Shown: positions 33,759-40,738 of the stretch, in pieces
Layout: each line of letters begins with the position of its first letter
Position numbering within the stretch: the stretch's first letter is position 1
Assembly (NCBI GenBank): GCA_028819845.1
Contig: JAPPKS010000006.1
Span: forward strand, 1-64,000
Length of the DNA stretch: 64,000 nt
DNA from: Candidatus Poribacteria bacterium
GTDB lineage: Bacteria > Poribacteria > WGA-4E > PCPOR2b
Reading direction: 5' to 3'
Program-made: the position numbers and the translations under genes
The notes under the pieces: model-generated
The model's input: the letters and a program-made list of their open reading frames with translations, nothing else
Database searches by the model: none
Told to the model about the DNA's origin: nothing

Positions 33759-34931
33759 TTATTCAAAGAATTCCAATTGACCATCGGCGACAATCAATAT
33801 TTTCGGCTCGTAAACCGCATCCCCGACGGCGTCAAAAGAGAACTTACCGAAGACAGTGTCGAAATCCGCGATATTTGCCAATGCGTCTCGAATCGCGTTT
33901 GCGTCAGTGGATTCGGCGTTGGCAATGGCTTCCGCCAGTACATGGAGCGTGGTGTAAGACCGCGCCGCGGAATTACTCGGCTCCACCCCGTATTTGGCGC
34001 GATAGGTCTGGACGAAAGCGCGGTTACCCGGTGTGTCGGCTGTACTTACCCACCCGACGAAAGTAATTGCCCCCTCGGCAGCCGCACCCGCTGCTCGTAC
34101 GTCAGCTATGGTCAAGGTTCGCATAACAAACGGCACCGAGTCGGGTATACCGAGTTGGCGCCCTTGGGTCAGAATTCCCGGTTTTTCCGGCGATAAAGAG
34201 GAGACAAAGATAATATCGGGATTTGCGTCCCTTATCCGAGATAATTGTTCGCTAAAGTCGGTGTCGCCGCCTTGAAACGCTTCTGTAACCAATACCTCAA
34301 CGCCCTTCGCGGCAAGCGATTCCCTCACCGCCGCATCGCTATCCGTAGAGAAGACATCGCTTTCATCGTACATCGTAGCGGCTTTTTGATAGCCGAGTTT
34401 TGCGTAAGTCGCCTCAATACCGCTTGGAATCAGCACGTCTGTGGTGAGAGAGACACGAAATGCATAATCGCCAATCGCGCTGAGACCGCGTCCGGCGGAT
34501 GTTGGGCTAAACGCCACGACCTGATTCTCTTGCGCAATCGGGAACACGACTTCTGCCTGACTTGAGGTAGCGGGGCCGAGGATAACGGTGACGCCAACCT
34601 GCGCAATCAGTTTATTGAATGCTTCAACCGCACCTTCAATGGTGCTTCGATCATCCTCTACGATAAACTTGACGCTTCTCTCTCCGAGTTTTGAGTTGTT
34701 AATCTCTTCGAGAGCGAGTTCATAGCCGTTGACCGTGGGTTCCCCAAATGTAGAGGTAAGCCGTCCCGTAATGGGTAGCACAACACCGATGGGAATCTCT
34801 ACACTCACATCTTCCATATCAGGCGGCGCGGGGAGGAGTAGTTGCCCAATCTGGTCACAAGCGGAAAGCCCAATTATGAAGAGGACAATCGCCGGTACAA
34901 ACGAAAATGGTGTAATTCTTCCGATATACAT
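33759..34931 (-). CDS. ABC transporter substrate-binding lipoprotein (Leu/Ile/Val type), copy B
   Basis: A 390-residue lipoprotein; the start at 34931 is chosen for the signal that follows it (lipobox LSAC), although the ribosome-binding site is weak. The mature part follows the LivK/AmiC fold: IPIGVVLPITGRLTSTFGEP, VNGYELALEEINNS, VTVILGPATSSQAEVVFPIA, AATMYDESDVFSTDSDAAVR, FQGGDTDFSEQLSRI. It is clearly a paralogue of 31809-33023, with different ligand-lining segments, so the two probably bind different small molecules. No permease or ATPase gene is adjacent. A composite spacer repeat lies upstream. Confidence 0.85.
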   Translation of the reverse strand: MYIGRITPFSFVPAIVLFIIGLSACDQIGQLLLPAPPDMEDVSVEIPIGVVLPITGRLTSTFGEPTVNGYELALEEINNSKLGERSVKFIVEDDRSTIEGAVEAFNKLIAQVGVTVILGPATSSQAEVVFPIAQENQVVAFSPTSAGRGLSAIGDYAFRVSLTTDVLIPSGIEATYAKLGYQKAATMYDESDVFSTDSDAAVRESLAAKGVEVLVTEAFQGGDTDFSEQLSRIRDANPDIIFVSSLSPEKPGILTQGRQLGIPDSVPFVMRTLTIADVRAAGAAAEGAITFVGWVSTADTPGNRAFVQTYRAKYGVEPSNSAARSYTTLHVLAEAIANAESTDANAIRDALANIADFDTVFGKFSFDAVGDAVYEPKILIVADGQLEFFE

Positions 34932-34962
34932 TTTGACATCCGTTGTTTTGAAATGAAAAATT

Positions 34963-35132
34963 TGGGCAGACGGGACACGAATTGACATAGGAGTTTCGTT
35001 TCCATGGGACAATTTATCCGCACCCCGCCATATTAAGTTTTGGCGGTGACAAACAGAACCAAGGAGATTGTATTATCCACAGCACTTACAAACTATGAGC
35101 AACACAAAAACTGTTTGCCACCATACGAGAGA
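34963..35132 (-). repeat. Composite spacer repeat, second copy
   Basis: Positions 34963-35037 are a spacer repeat (TATGGCGGGGTGCGG ... GTCCCGTCTGCCC). Positions 35037-35132 repeat 5073-5165 (TGTGTTGCTCATAG, CTCCTTGGTTCTGTTTGTC, CCGCCAAAACTTAATATGGC). Confidence 0.65.
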
Positions 35133-35714
35133 TTACTGCGATTCTGCCAACGCAATCACACCGCAGCCGATTCGCGCGCCGGCAGCCCCTGAGGGCTGGG
35201 ACGTAAAGTCGTCGGCGCCGGCATGGACGATTATGCCTTTTCCGACAACGTCGCGGATGGAACCGGTACCGATTTCCCAAAGGTCTGTCGCCAATTCGAT
35301 TTTGCCGGTGCCGTCCTCGCCAACCATTATATTGCCAATGTCTCCGAGATGAAATTCGCCCTCACCCCATTTGCCGTGGGCGGTGTTCGTCGGATTCCAG
35401 TGCCCGCCTGCCGATGTCCCGTCCGGTGCGCTGCAATCACCGTATTCGTGGATATGAACTGCGCGGAGCCCTGGTTCCGCGTTCTGAATTTCAATGGTTA
35501 GCGCGATTGTGTCTCCAATCTGTTCGAAAACCGCCGTACCGGTTACATTGCTCCCGCTTGTCGAACCTATCGATGCGTGCGCCTGTTCTGACGGCGGCGG
35601 CAACAGGTCAGCCAAATCCTGTACCGCATCACAACTCAGAAAAGCAATCGAAACGGCAATCACCAGTGACAGCATTAAGGCTTGTCTTCCAAACACGTTA
35701 ACCCCTTTTTTCAT
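35133..35714 (-). CDS. sodC: Cu/Zn superoxide dismutase, lipoprotein form
   Basis: A 193-residue lipoprotein (signal, lipobox FLSC; start behind AAAGGAGTTAACG). It converts superoxide to hydrogen peroxide and oxygen in the periplasm. The metal ligands are visible: the HIHEYGDC pair, the bridging region GGHWNP and HGKWGEGEFHLGDIGN, then IVHAGADD. The cysteines of GDC and IGCG can form the structural disulfide. The electrostatic-loop Arg of eukaryotic forms is replaced, as often in bacteria (GARIGCGV). Being anchored in the membrane suggests defence against external superoxide, for example from a host. It lies alone between two spacer repeats. Confidence 0.9.
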   Translation of the reverse strand: MKKGVNVFGRQALMLSLVIAVSIAFLSCDAVQDLADLLPPPSEQAHASIGSTSGSNVTGTAVFEQIGDTIALTIEIQNAEPGLRAVHIHEYGDCSAPDGTSAGGHWNPTNTAHGKWGEGEFHLGDIGNIMVGEDGTGKIELATDLWEIGTGSIRDVVGKGIIVHAGADDFTSQPSGAAGARIGCGVIALAESQ

Positions 35715-35739
35715 CGTTAACTCCTTTCGCTTTACTCCA

Positions 35740-35880
35740 TCAAATGGTAGAAAACGTACCCGAGCTACGCCGCCCGGCTGCGCTCGATCTAACACCAAAC
35801 TCGGGACTATTCTTGCCCAAATAGGCGTCCTGTACGCCTATTCGGTTACTCGACGACTACCGGGGTTAACCCGGCTCTCG
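35740..35880 (-). repeat. Hairpin-containing leader of sodC
   Basis: The minus strand has CCGGGTTAACCCCGG and a second hairpin (CGAATAGGCG ... CGCCTATTTGG), then a block resembling 11124-11190 and 33690-33750 at the DNA level. It may be a decayed repeat or a structured leader. Confidence 0.45.
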
Positions 35881-35884
35881 CCAT

Positions 35885-35966
35885 AAGGTGGCGGGGAATT
35901 ACTGCGATGGGAAAGGAAGGGTATTTCAGCCCCAATTAAAACCATCGCAGCCGCCCGTCATAAAGG
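35885..35966 (-). repeat. Spacer inverted repeat (TTATGRCGGG family)
   Basis: The minus strand opens with TTTATGACGGGCGGCTGCGA and closes with TCGCAGTAATTCCCCGCCAC. The inner CTGCGATGG/CCATCGCAG stem is 9 bp perfect. It lies between the gene at 36019-36306 and sodC. Confidence 0.7.
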
Positions 35967-36018
35967 GTTACCTGTTTACTTTGCCATTCACGATTTTCAC
36001 AATCGCCTAAGCACCGCA

Positions 36019-36306
36019 TCAAGCTTTACCGCTGGAATTTGCTCTGTCCACTCGTTCAAATTCGCAACTAAGGCTATCCATAACAAGCGTAAGTACATGT
36101 CCGTCCTGCCAATGCGATAAGCAATTGACGAGCGTGTATAAAAAGTGTCTGGCATCTTCGGGTTTCGTTCCGAGAGGCAATCGTATTTGACTAGTTCCAA
36201 GGTATAAATCTAATTTAATTAACCGAATCGACTTGATATTGTCCGCATTGATAAACCATATTTTGTCATCGTTGGCATTACAAGGGACAATGTAAATCCA
36301 TCTCAT
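36019..36306 (-). CDS. Small hypothetical protein
   Basis: A 95-residue soluble protein, start preceded by GAAGGTAATAGCCC. It is strand-rich at first (MRWIYIVPCNANDDKIWFIN), then has a DLYLGTSQIRLPLGTKPEDA segment and a helical end. A spacer repeat precedes it (36330-36400) and another follows (35885-35966), so it looks like one cassette of the series. No family was recognised. Confidence 0.6.
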   Translation of the reverse strand: MRWIYIVPCNANDDKIWFINADNIKSIRLIKLDLYLGTSQIRLPLGTKPEDARHFLYTLVNCLSHWQDGHVLTLVMDSLSCEFERVDRANSSGKA

Positions 36307-36329
36307 GGGCTATTACCTTCGTTCGTAAT

Positions 36330-36400
36330 AAGGCGGCGGGGACAGGAGCAGTGTTAGTTGTTCTGTCAATTGGCTAGATTCCCCCACTCCCGTCATAAGC
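36330..36400 (-). repeat. Spacer inverted repeat (TTATGRCGGG family)
   Basis: The minus strand opens with CTTATGACGGGAGTGGGGG and closes with CTCCTGTCCCCGCCGCCTTA. It lies 24 bases upstream of the 36306 start and is directly adjacent to another copy at 36417-36506. Confidence 0.7.
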
Positions 36401-36416
36401 AAAACAGTTACGTTAA

Positions 36417-36506
36417 AAGGCGGCAGGCAACAGGGATAAGGAAGAATACGTTAAGCGATCGCACATAACGCCTAATCATCAAAAAACCCTGCCGCCCGCC
36501 ATAAGA
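36417..36506 (-). repeat. Spacer inverted repeat (TTATGRCGGG family)
   Basis: The minus strand opens with CTTATGGCGGGCGGCAGGG and closes with CCCTGTTGCCTGCCGCC. The stem GGCGGCAGG/CCTGCCGCC is 9 bp perfect. Together with 36330-36400 it forms a tandem pair, as if a gene between two spacers was lost. Confidence 0.7.
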
Positions 36507-36531
36507 ACTTGACTTGCTTTCATTTTGCGTT

Positions 36532-36633
36532 TCACCGTCCGCGGCACAACCGGCGGTTGCGTCCGTATCCGCAAAATGTGCAAAGTCCCTTTCGCCCGCT
36601 GTGCGCGCCACTGAATAATTCAAGTGTATCCAT
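36532..36633 (-). CDS. Possible 33-residue cysteine peptide
   Basis: The frame from ATG 36633 encodes 33 residues with GLCTFCGYGRNRRLCRGR at the end: three cysteines, two in C-x-x-C. No ribosome-binding site is present. It lies between spacer repeats, where small genes are expected. It could equally be a gene remnant in another frame. Confidence 0.2.
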   Translation of the reverse strand: MDTLELFSGAHSGRKGLCTFCGYGRNRRLCRGR

Positions 36634-36769
36634 GCCGAACTGCGGACAATATGTTGGGACTTTTTTCAGACTGGGTATTTTTTAGTTTTTTTTGTGTCTA
36701 TATTCGTAACAAAACGCCTTTCGCGCCAGACATAAGAGCGTATTGGTTTAAATGTTCGTTAAAATCAAT

Positions 36770-36859
36770 CTAGAGGAGATGCTCTAGCATGAAAGTAACA
36801 ACGCCAGCAAGTAATCCAATAATGAAAAAATAAAGGAGTAGAAAACCAAAATTGAACAT
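36770..36859 (-). CDS. 29-residue membrane peptide
   Basis: The start follows TGGAGGTGAAACA, a very good ribosome-binding site. The sequence is one hydrophobic helix (FGFLLLYFFIIGLLAGVVTF) and an end with MLEHLL. It is a probable single-pass membrane peptide. It lies directly behind a spacer repeat, as do the other small genes here. Function is unknown. Confidence 0.5.
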   Translation of the reverse strand: MFNFGFLLLYFFIIGLLAGVVTFMLEHLL

Positions 36860-36885
36860 TGTTTCACCTCCATTTGCCGAAATAA

Positions 36886-36954
36886 GTGAGGGGGCAAGTG
36901 CGGGGGTGGTCGGTGTCCCGTTGATAAACATAGGAGCGCGCTTCACGTCATGAG
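36886..36954 (-). repeat. Spacer inverted repeat, degenerate
   Basis: The minus strand opens with CTCATGACGTGAAGCGCGC and closes with CACTTGCCCCCTCACTTA. The stems are weaker than in the other copies. It is 25 bases upstream of the 36859 gene. Confidence 0.45.
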
Positions 36955-37050
36955 TTGATACATAGCGTCTAAGCATCGCAATCAGTGCCGCCCGCCAAAC
37001 AACCGTGCCATGCAATCAGTATGTGTTTCACCTAAGGCGGATTGATTGAA

Positions 37051-37123
37051 AGGGTGACGAGGGCGCGCGTTTGCGTTACAATCTGAAATCCATCGACAAA
37101 TGAGTCCCCCGCCCAGTCTTAAG
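37051..37123 (-). repeat. Spacer inverted repeat, degenerate
   Basis: The minus strand opens with CTTAAGACTGGGCGGGGG and closes with GCGCGCCCTCGTCACCC. It lies 90 bases after the lipoprotein gene at 37214-37573. No gene with a good start lies between it and 36954. Confidence 0.5.
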
Positions 37124-37213
37124 ACCTCTGTCAGTATTGTTAATCCGACCGGTCTTGACGATCTCAGCGATACTTTTTTCTCCGATTGAAGACAATGGTC
37201 TCTATCAGGAAAT

Positions 37214-37573
37214 CTATCCAACTTCTGCGTGGGCAGACCAGGTGCTAAATGATTCTCCTGATGCATCAAGCTTGATGTTCATCTTTTCACCCGGCGGCAA
37301 GGGCAAGTAGCTTGGCATAGTTGGACCTAGTTCTGTGCCATTTGACAGATGGACTTCAACTCTAACGCGTTGCAGTGTACTGCTGGTGGTATTTTCTACC
37401 GTACCAACAAACGCCCTTGTTGCGGCATCGTAGTTGAGTATTAACCTTGCACCGCTTCGTACATCATCATAAGTGTCGCCTTTGGCAAGCATTTGTAACG
37501 ATTCTTCGTCCTCTACCGTGCCGCAAGCGAGGATAGCGATCAGCACCGTGAGTAAAACAATGTTGAATTTCAT
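37214..37573 (-). CDS. Small lipoprotein with a single beta domain
   Basis: A 119-residue lipoprotein (lipobox ILAC, Cys at about 17), start behind AAAAAAGGACTATCAA. The mature region has Ig-like alternating strands: ATRAFVGTVENTTSSTLQRV, RVEVHLSNGTELGPT, then LPPGEKMNIKLDASGESF and STWSAHAEVG at the end. The N-T-T-S-S-T-L-x-x-V-R-V-E-V-H-L pattern is that of FxLYD-like or cohesin-like small exported domains. Function is unknown; an envelope role is inferred. Spacer repeats flank it on both sides. Confidence 0.75.
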   Translation of the reverse strand: MKFNIVLLTVLIAILACGTVEDEESLQMLAKGDTYDDVRSGARLILNYDAATRAFVGTVENTTSSTLQRVRVEVHLSNGTELGPTMPSYLPLPPGEKMNIKLDASGESFSTWSAHAEVG

Positions 37574-37594
37574 TTGATAGTCCTTTTTTGTAAT

Positions 37595-37692
37595 TTAAGC
37601 ATACAAATTCAACTGGGGCGGAAATATATTATGTAGCCTTCCATTTAGCTATTGCATCATGCCCTAAAACAGAAGCAACCGCCATAAGGTCA
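37595..37692 (-). repeat. Spacer inverted repeat, degenerate
   Basis: The minus strand opens with CTTATGGCGGTTGCTTCTG and has TTTCCGCCCCAGTTG at the other side. It sits just before the gene starting at 37573 and directly after the left end of the 660-bp repeat. Confidence 0.4.
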
Positions 37693-37702
37693 ATTTAAAT
37701 AA

Positions 37703-38356
37703 AATATAGGGAATTCCCTTCCCTCCTTCCATTCCCCGGCGAAGGGGAGCGGCAGGCATCACGGAGCCGTGATGTCGCCTCCTGCCGCGGGAAGGAAAAT
37801 TGGATGCGTCAATCTCTTGGACCGGCCGGATCAGAGAAAGACGAATTGGCTCTCATAGTATGGCACAAACCGTGCCAACGGTCAGACCAAGGAAAGGTTC
37901 AACTCTGTAGAGACGGATAAATCCAGTGGTAGTCTAGGTTCGATGGATTTGCGAAGCAGCCGGGCAGGCAGTTAGCGTGACAGGGTGCAGGTTGAAAAAG
38001 TATCAAAATGAGACTGGAAAGGCGTGCAAAAATAGAGGAAATCGGCGGGGAATCCTGTAATGACGCGGGATGCGGGCGTTTATCTCAAAATAGGACTGAG
38101 TCTCATTTTGGGACAAATGAAAGAGGGTTTAAGGACGGATTAGTTCATTCAAAAAAAAAATTTTAGCACAACTGTTTCAAGTTTTATTTATTTTTCGGTA
38201 ATTTCTGAGTGATATGCGGTGCGGTTAGGAATCAGAACCTACCGGAATGGGCCGCGCAGTTTATACAACTTCAATTTCCGATAAAGTGTTGATTGACCAA
38301 TCTTCAATGCTTACACCGTAATGGACTAGTATGACTGTCTAACATTGGGGGTAAGT
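37703..38356 (+). repeat. 660-bp non-coding repeat with an IS3-type end, copy 2
   Basis: The second copy of 11925-12583. The foldable left part has the perfect arm CATCACGGAGCCGTGATG (the other copy has one mismatch in it), then the GCGGCAGG/CCTGCCGC arm. The right end reads CTGTCTAACATTGGGGG, with one A fewer than copy 1. It ends inside a type ISP restriction-modification gene (38357-38491). No open frame and no left terminal repeat were found. Confidence 0.7.
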
Positions 38357-38491
38357 TCAGTGCTGAAGCAGGGATTGAAACGCCGAACGGACAGCAGTCT
38401 CGCGTGTGGCACCGAGCCGATTGAACTGATTGAGCGCGGCGTAGTAATCCCTGATGGGTTTGTGGGCTGGTTTAAGATTAAGGTTTTCCAT
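38357..38491 (-). pseudogene. Type ISP restriction-modification enzyme, N-terminal fragment
   Basis: ATG 38491 starts a frame of 44 residues beginning MENLNLKPAHKPIRDYYAAL and including RETAVRSAFQSLLQH. This is recognisable as the extreme N-terminus of long single-chain restriction-methylation enzymes (type ISP/N6 DNA methylase-helicases), which are usually well over 1000 residues. The frame is ended by the first bases of the 660-bp repeat (TGAACTTACCCCC), so the insertion truncated the gene. The rest is absent from the window. It is non-functional. Confidence 0.65.
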
Positions 38492-38589
38492 ACGAGACAT
38501 CGTCGAGATTTGAACCTTTATCTACAGCAGTTGAAAACGCACTGAATCGGATTCTTTAACTAGAGACAGCGGTTGAGACCGATTACAGA

Positions 38590-39369
38590 TTACCTGCGAT
38601 AACTACTTAATCCCTTCAGAGCATTCGTGTGCTCCGATTCTGATTTTCGGCGTTCTTCTCTCAGCGCCGGCGCAGATTTGAGGAGCAGACTCGCGGCTTG
38701 CAAGCGAATTTTTTCGTCGTCGCTGTCGAGCAGCTTGTCCAATACAGAGATTGCTTTTTGTGCGCGGGCAGAGACGGCTGCGATTTGCGCTTCGAGATAG
38801 GAGTTGCGTGCGGCTTCCAGTTCGCGCTTAAAATCCGGGTCGTGATTTCGCCACCGGTTGACTGTCTCTCGTGTTTTACCGATTGCTTCGCCGACTTCGG
38901 CATCGGGTTTGCCTTCAATAATGAGCGGTATCGCTTGTATCTGCTCCTCAGTCAAACCGTAGGGAGTTGCGCCGCTTTTCAGCTTGGTTGCGACCAAAAC
39001 TTTCATCTCATCCAGCAACTCATTGAACTCGCTATCTTCTTCTTGCGCCCACTCTAAGATTGTGCCTTTTTTCAATCTAGTCGCGATTTCAGCATCGGCA
39101 TAGGAGACGTTGCTGAAAACGAGCGCGGCGGCGTGTTTTTCTTTGGTTTCATACCCTCCGCCTAACACGCTCTGGGCAATCTCGGCGATGAACAGCGGCT
39201 GTGCTTCCCACTCGCGAATGACGGCGGGGGACACGCCGACAGCGGCAGCAAGCTCTTGTGTGTCTCTTGTATCCCAGAGCGTCGCCGCCCAAGCCTGTTC
39301 TTTGCTGAGTTTCATCATCGGTTTCACCGTTGGTGCGGCGGCAGGTTTTGATTTTTTATTGACGTTCAT
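38590..39369 (-). CDS. Helix-turn-helix protein, terminase-small-subunit-like
   Basis: A 259-residue soluble protein with three helix-turn-helix-like units: about 24-60 (DTRDTQELAAAVGVSPAVIR), 80-115 (YADAEIATRLKKGTILEWAQ) and 148-180 (KPDAEVGEAIGKTRETVNRW). A helical C-terminal part (LEAARNSYLEAQIAAVSARA) follows. The third unit with R-x-x-x-x-x-W-R-x-x-D-P-x-F is that of phage terminase small subunits and related HTH proteins (phBC6A51 type). No large subunit or other phage gene is present, so it may be a domesticated DNA-binding regulator. The upstream region (39370-39860) has repeats and an attenuator-like leader. Confidence 0.75.
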   Translation of the reverse strand: MNVNKKSKPAAAPTVKPMMKLSKEQAWAATLWDTRDTQELAAAVGVSPAVIREWEAQPLFIAEIAQSVLGGGYETKEKHAAALVFSNVSYADAEIATRLKKGTILEWAQEEDSEFNELLDEMKVLVATKLKSGATPYGLTEEQIQAIPLIIEGKPDAEVGEAIGKTRETVNRWRNHDPDFKRELEAARNSYLEAQIAAVSARAQKAISVLDKLLDSDDEKIRLQAASLLLKSAPALREERRKSESEHTNALKGLSSYRR

Positions 39370-39440
39370 TTATATCGCTCCTTATTCGGAATGTTGTAAA
39401 ATAATTCGTTTAGTTTACGGGTTGTCCAACCCGTAACGGG

Positions 39441-39738
39441 ATATCACAAACCCTCACACCATGTCACATATTGTGAGGTAACATGTGACATTTCGGCTTT
39501 CGGCTGCAATACCTTCAGAAATCCGCTTTACATGCGGGTTCCAAAGGTTTTTTGAATGCTCCGCATTCTCCGTTCTATGTCACAAAATATCACATATTGT
39601 GAGGTATCTGTGATGTGGGAAATGGCTCGCGTAAGATTGGCTGAAAACCGCTTGACGTAAGGATTCAACGCATATTTTATTTCCTTGAGCCACCACTGTA
39701 TGTCACAAAACCTCACAAAATATCATACATATGGCACA
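39441..39738. repeat. Three TGTCACA/TGTGAGG palindrome clusters
   Basis: Clusters at 39441-39490, 39577-39615 and 39700-39738 each hold two to four copies of TCACA or its complement TGTGA in palindromic arrangement (TGTCACATATTGTGAGG, TGTCACAAAATATCACA). They are spaced by about 120-135 bases, and the intervening DNA is itself weakly repeated. They lie between the promoter at 39849 and the HTH gene. They could be operators for that protein, or iteron-like sites. Confidence 0.6.
39528..39716 (-). CDS. 62-residue hypothetical protein in the repeat array
   Basis: GTG 39716 overlaps the stop of the leader peptide by four bases (GTGA), which suggests translational coupling. The protein contains two related segments (RFCDIQWWLKEIKYALNPYV and SQYVIFCDIERRMRSIQKTF), each encoded over a TGTGACA cluster. 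Because coding and palindromes coincide, the peptide may be a by-product of the repeats. It ends 158 bases upstream of the HTH gene. Confidence 0.35.
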   Translation of the reverse strand: MRFCDIQWWLKEIKYALNPYVKRFSANLTRAISHITDTSQYVIFCDIERRMRSIQKTFGTRM

Positions 39739-39787
39739 TTGGCGATTTTTTGCCAAAAAAAAGGCGCACCATCTCCTTTGAAGGCAT
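39713..39787 (-). CDS. 24-residue leader peptide
   Basis: ATG 39787 lies 6 bases after GGAGGG, an excellent ribosome-binding site. The peptide (MPSKEMVRLFFGKKSPMCHM ...) is encoded across the right arm of a stem followed by T8 (39755-39762 on the plus strand). Translating it would disrupt that hairpin, the arrangement expected of an attenuator. It is too short for homology. Confidence 0.45.
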   Translation of the reverse strand: MPSKEMVRLFFGKKSPMCHMYDIL

Positions 39788-39854
39788 AGGTCTCCCTCCA
39801 CTAGAAAATGGTACGCCGTGATTATATTATATCAACACTAATTGATGTTGTCAA
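39755..39854 (-). promoter_or_regulatory. Consensus promoter with attenuator-like hairpin
   Basis: A perfect sigma70 promoter: TTGACA at 39849-39854 and TATAAT at 39826-39831, 17 bases apart. Transcription should begin near 39819. The transcript folds with CGGCGTACCAT (39808-39818) against ATGGTGCGCC (39763-39772), followed by eight U (39755-39762), so about 65 nt of RNA would be released if the hairpin terminates. The loop contains the ribosome-binding site and start of a leader peptide. It may be a small RNA gene or a leader that controls the HTH gene at 38590-39369. Confidence 0.6.
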
Positions 39855-39964
39855 GTTTTTTTCGAAATTTATTACGTCGCGTCCGCCGGAATCGTTGCAG
39901 AATACTGTCTGAATCAGGATTTGCAGGATGCATTTCATCCACTCCCAATTGTTATCGTTATTCT

Positions 39965-40363
39965 TTCAATTAGCCGGGCAGTTTCAGTAGGTTGGGTAGA
40001 GCGGATGATTCCAAAACGGTTCACGTAGTAATTAACCGTTGCAAATTCTAATGATGCTGTTGTCTATACCCGCAGAGCGAAACCCAACGATCAACTGAGC
40101 GAATAGCGAAGGCGATAGTCTTCAGTATTAAAAACCTCCGGCAACCCGGGCAACTTCCGATTAAAATACACCGCTCCGAATTCTGAATACTCTCACTGTT
40201 TTTTCTTGTTCCAATCGTTCTGGTGTTGGCGTATGCCGGATGGCTATTCGAACGTTTCAAAAACGTTGGGTTTCACTACGGGCAAGTTACTAAAAACGTC
40301 GTTCGGTGTTTCGAACGGAATTTCTCCATAGGAATGTATTCGGTGTAACCCGCTCTACCCAAC
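39965..40363. repeat. TGTAGGTTGGGT dispersed repeats, nested
   Basis: The block begins AGTAGGTTGGGTAGAGCGGA (39988) and ends TACCCAACCTACAAG (40356-40370), the reverse complement of the start, with internal copies and CCTTCGCTATTCGCTCAGTT (40100). The right end interrupts the GIY-YIG gene remnant. No gene was seen. Confidence 0.5.
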
Positions 40364-40665
40364 CTACAAGAACTCAGCCATCGGGGAATCCGCCGGAATG
40401 TCTTCCGAAGTCGCTTCACGTTCTTCCAGGACACGGTAGACGCCGTGAAACTTTGCACGCGTACCTGCATCTCCAATCAACGCAACAATAAAGTCACAAT
40501 CTCGAAAAACATGGTTTTTTTGTTTTTAAGAGCTTGGTAGCGGTCAAACCAACCTTCGTTAATAAGCCTACCGTCATTATCTTGGTGACGAACCAGTTTG
40601 GATTTGCAATGGGCATCGAAACCACGAAGAGTCAAGAGGTCAAGAATGCCAAATTGGTTTTCCAT
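40364..40665 (-). pseudogene. GIY-YIG-type nuclease gene, frameshifted and truncated
   Basis: The frame from ATG 40665 encodes MENQFGILDLLTLRGFDAHC and VRHQDNDGRLINEGWFDRYQ, resembling the N-terminus of GIY-YIG family proteins. After an A7 tract (40509-40519) the homologous continuation is in another frame: VFRDCDFIVALIGDAGTRAK then FHGVYRVLEER, ending at 40366. A single-base frameshift therefore splits the gene, and the C-terminal catalytic part is replaced by the TGTAGGTTGGGT repeat. GIY-YIG nucleases cut DNA using conserved Gly-Ile-Tyr and Tyr-Ile-Gly strands; these are not visible here. Confidence 0.5.
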
Positions 40666-40712
40666 AGGTTTTACTCCATAATTTGATGTTAGACAAAAAA
40701 TCTTGCGTTGAA

Positions 40713-40738
40713 ATTACCCCAAAAACTGGACAGTCAAT
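40713..40738 (+). repeat. IS3-type terminal repeat remnant
   Basis: AATTACCCCAAAAACTGGAC followed by AG matches the CCCCCAAAAAACTGGACAG end at 83-101. No transposase is attached. It is an isolated IS scar. Confidence 0.45.

Noticed and set aside
36408-36623. Minus-strand 71-codon frame through the spacer repeat
   Set aside because: It runs through an inverted repeat that occurs at many other non-coding sites, and its start has no ribosome-binding site.
29247-37692. Integron attC array
   Set aside because: The gene-spacer layout fits, but the GTTRRRY and RYYYAAC core sites are absent and no integrase gene is visible. The weaker call of a spacer repeat family is used instead.
37703-38356. Group II intron or retron RNA
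   Set aside because: The foldable left part was considered, but no domain V-like sequence, no reverse transcriptase and no msr/msd-like order are present.
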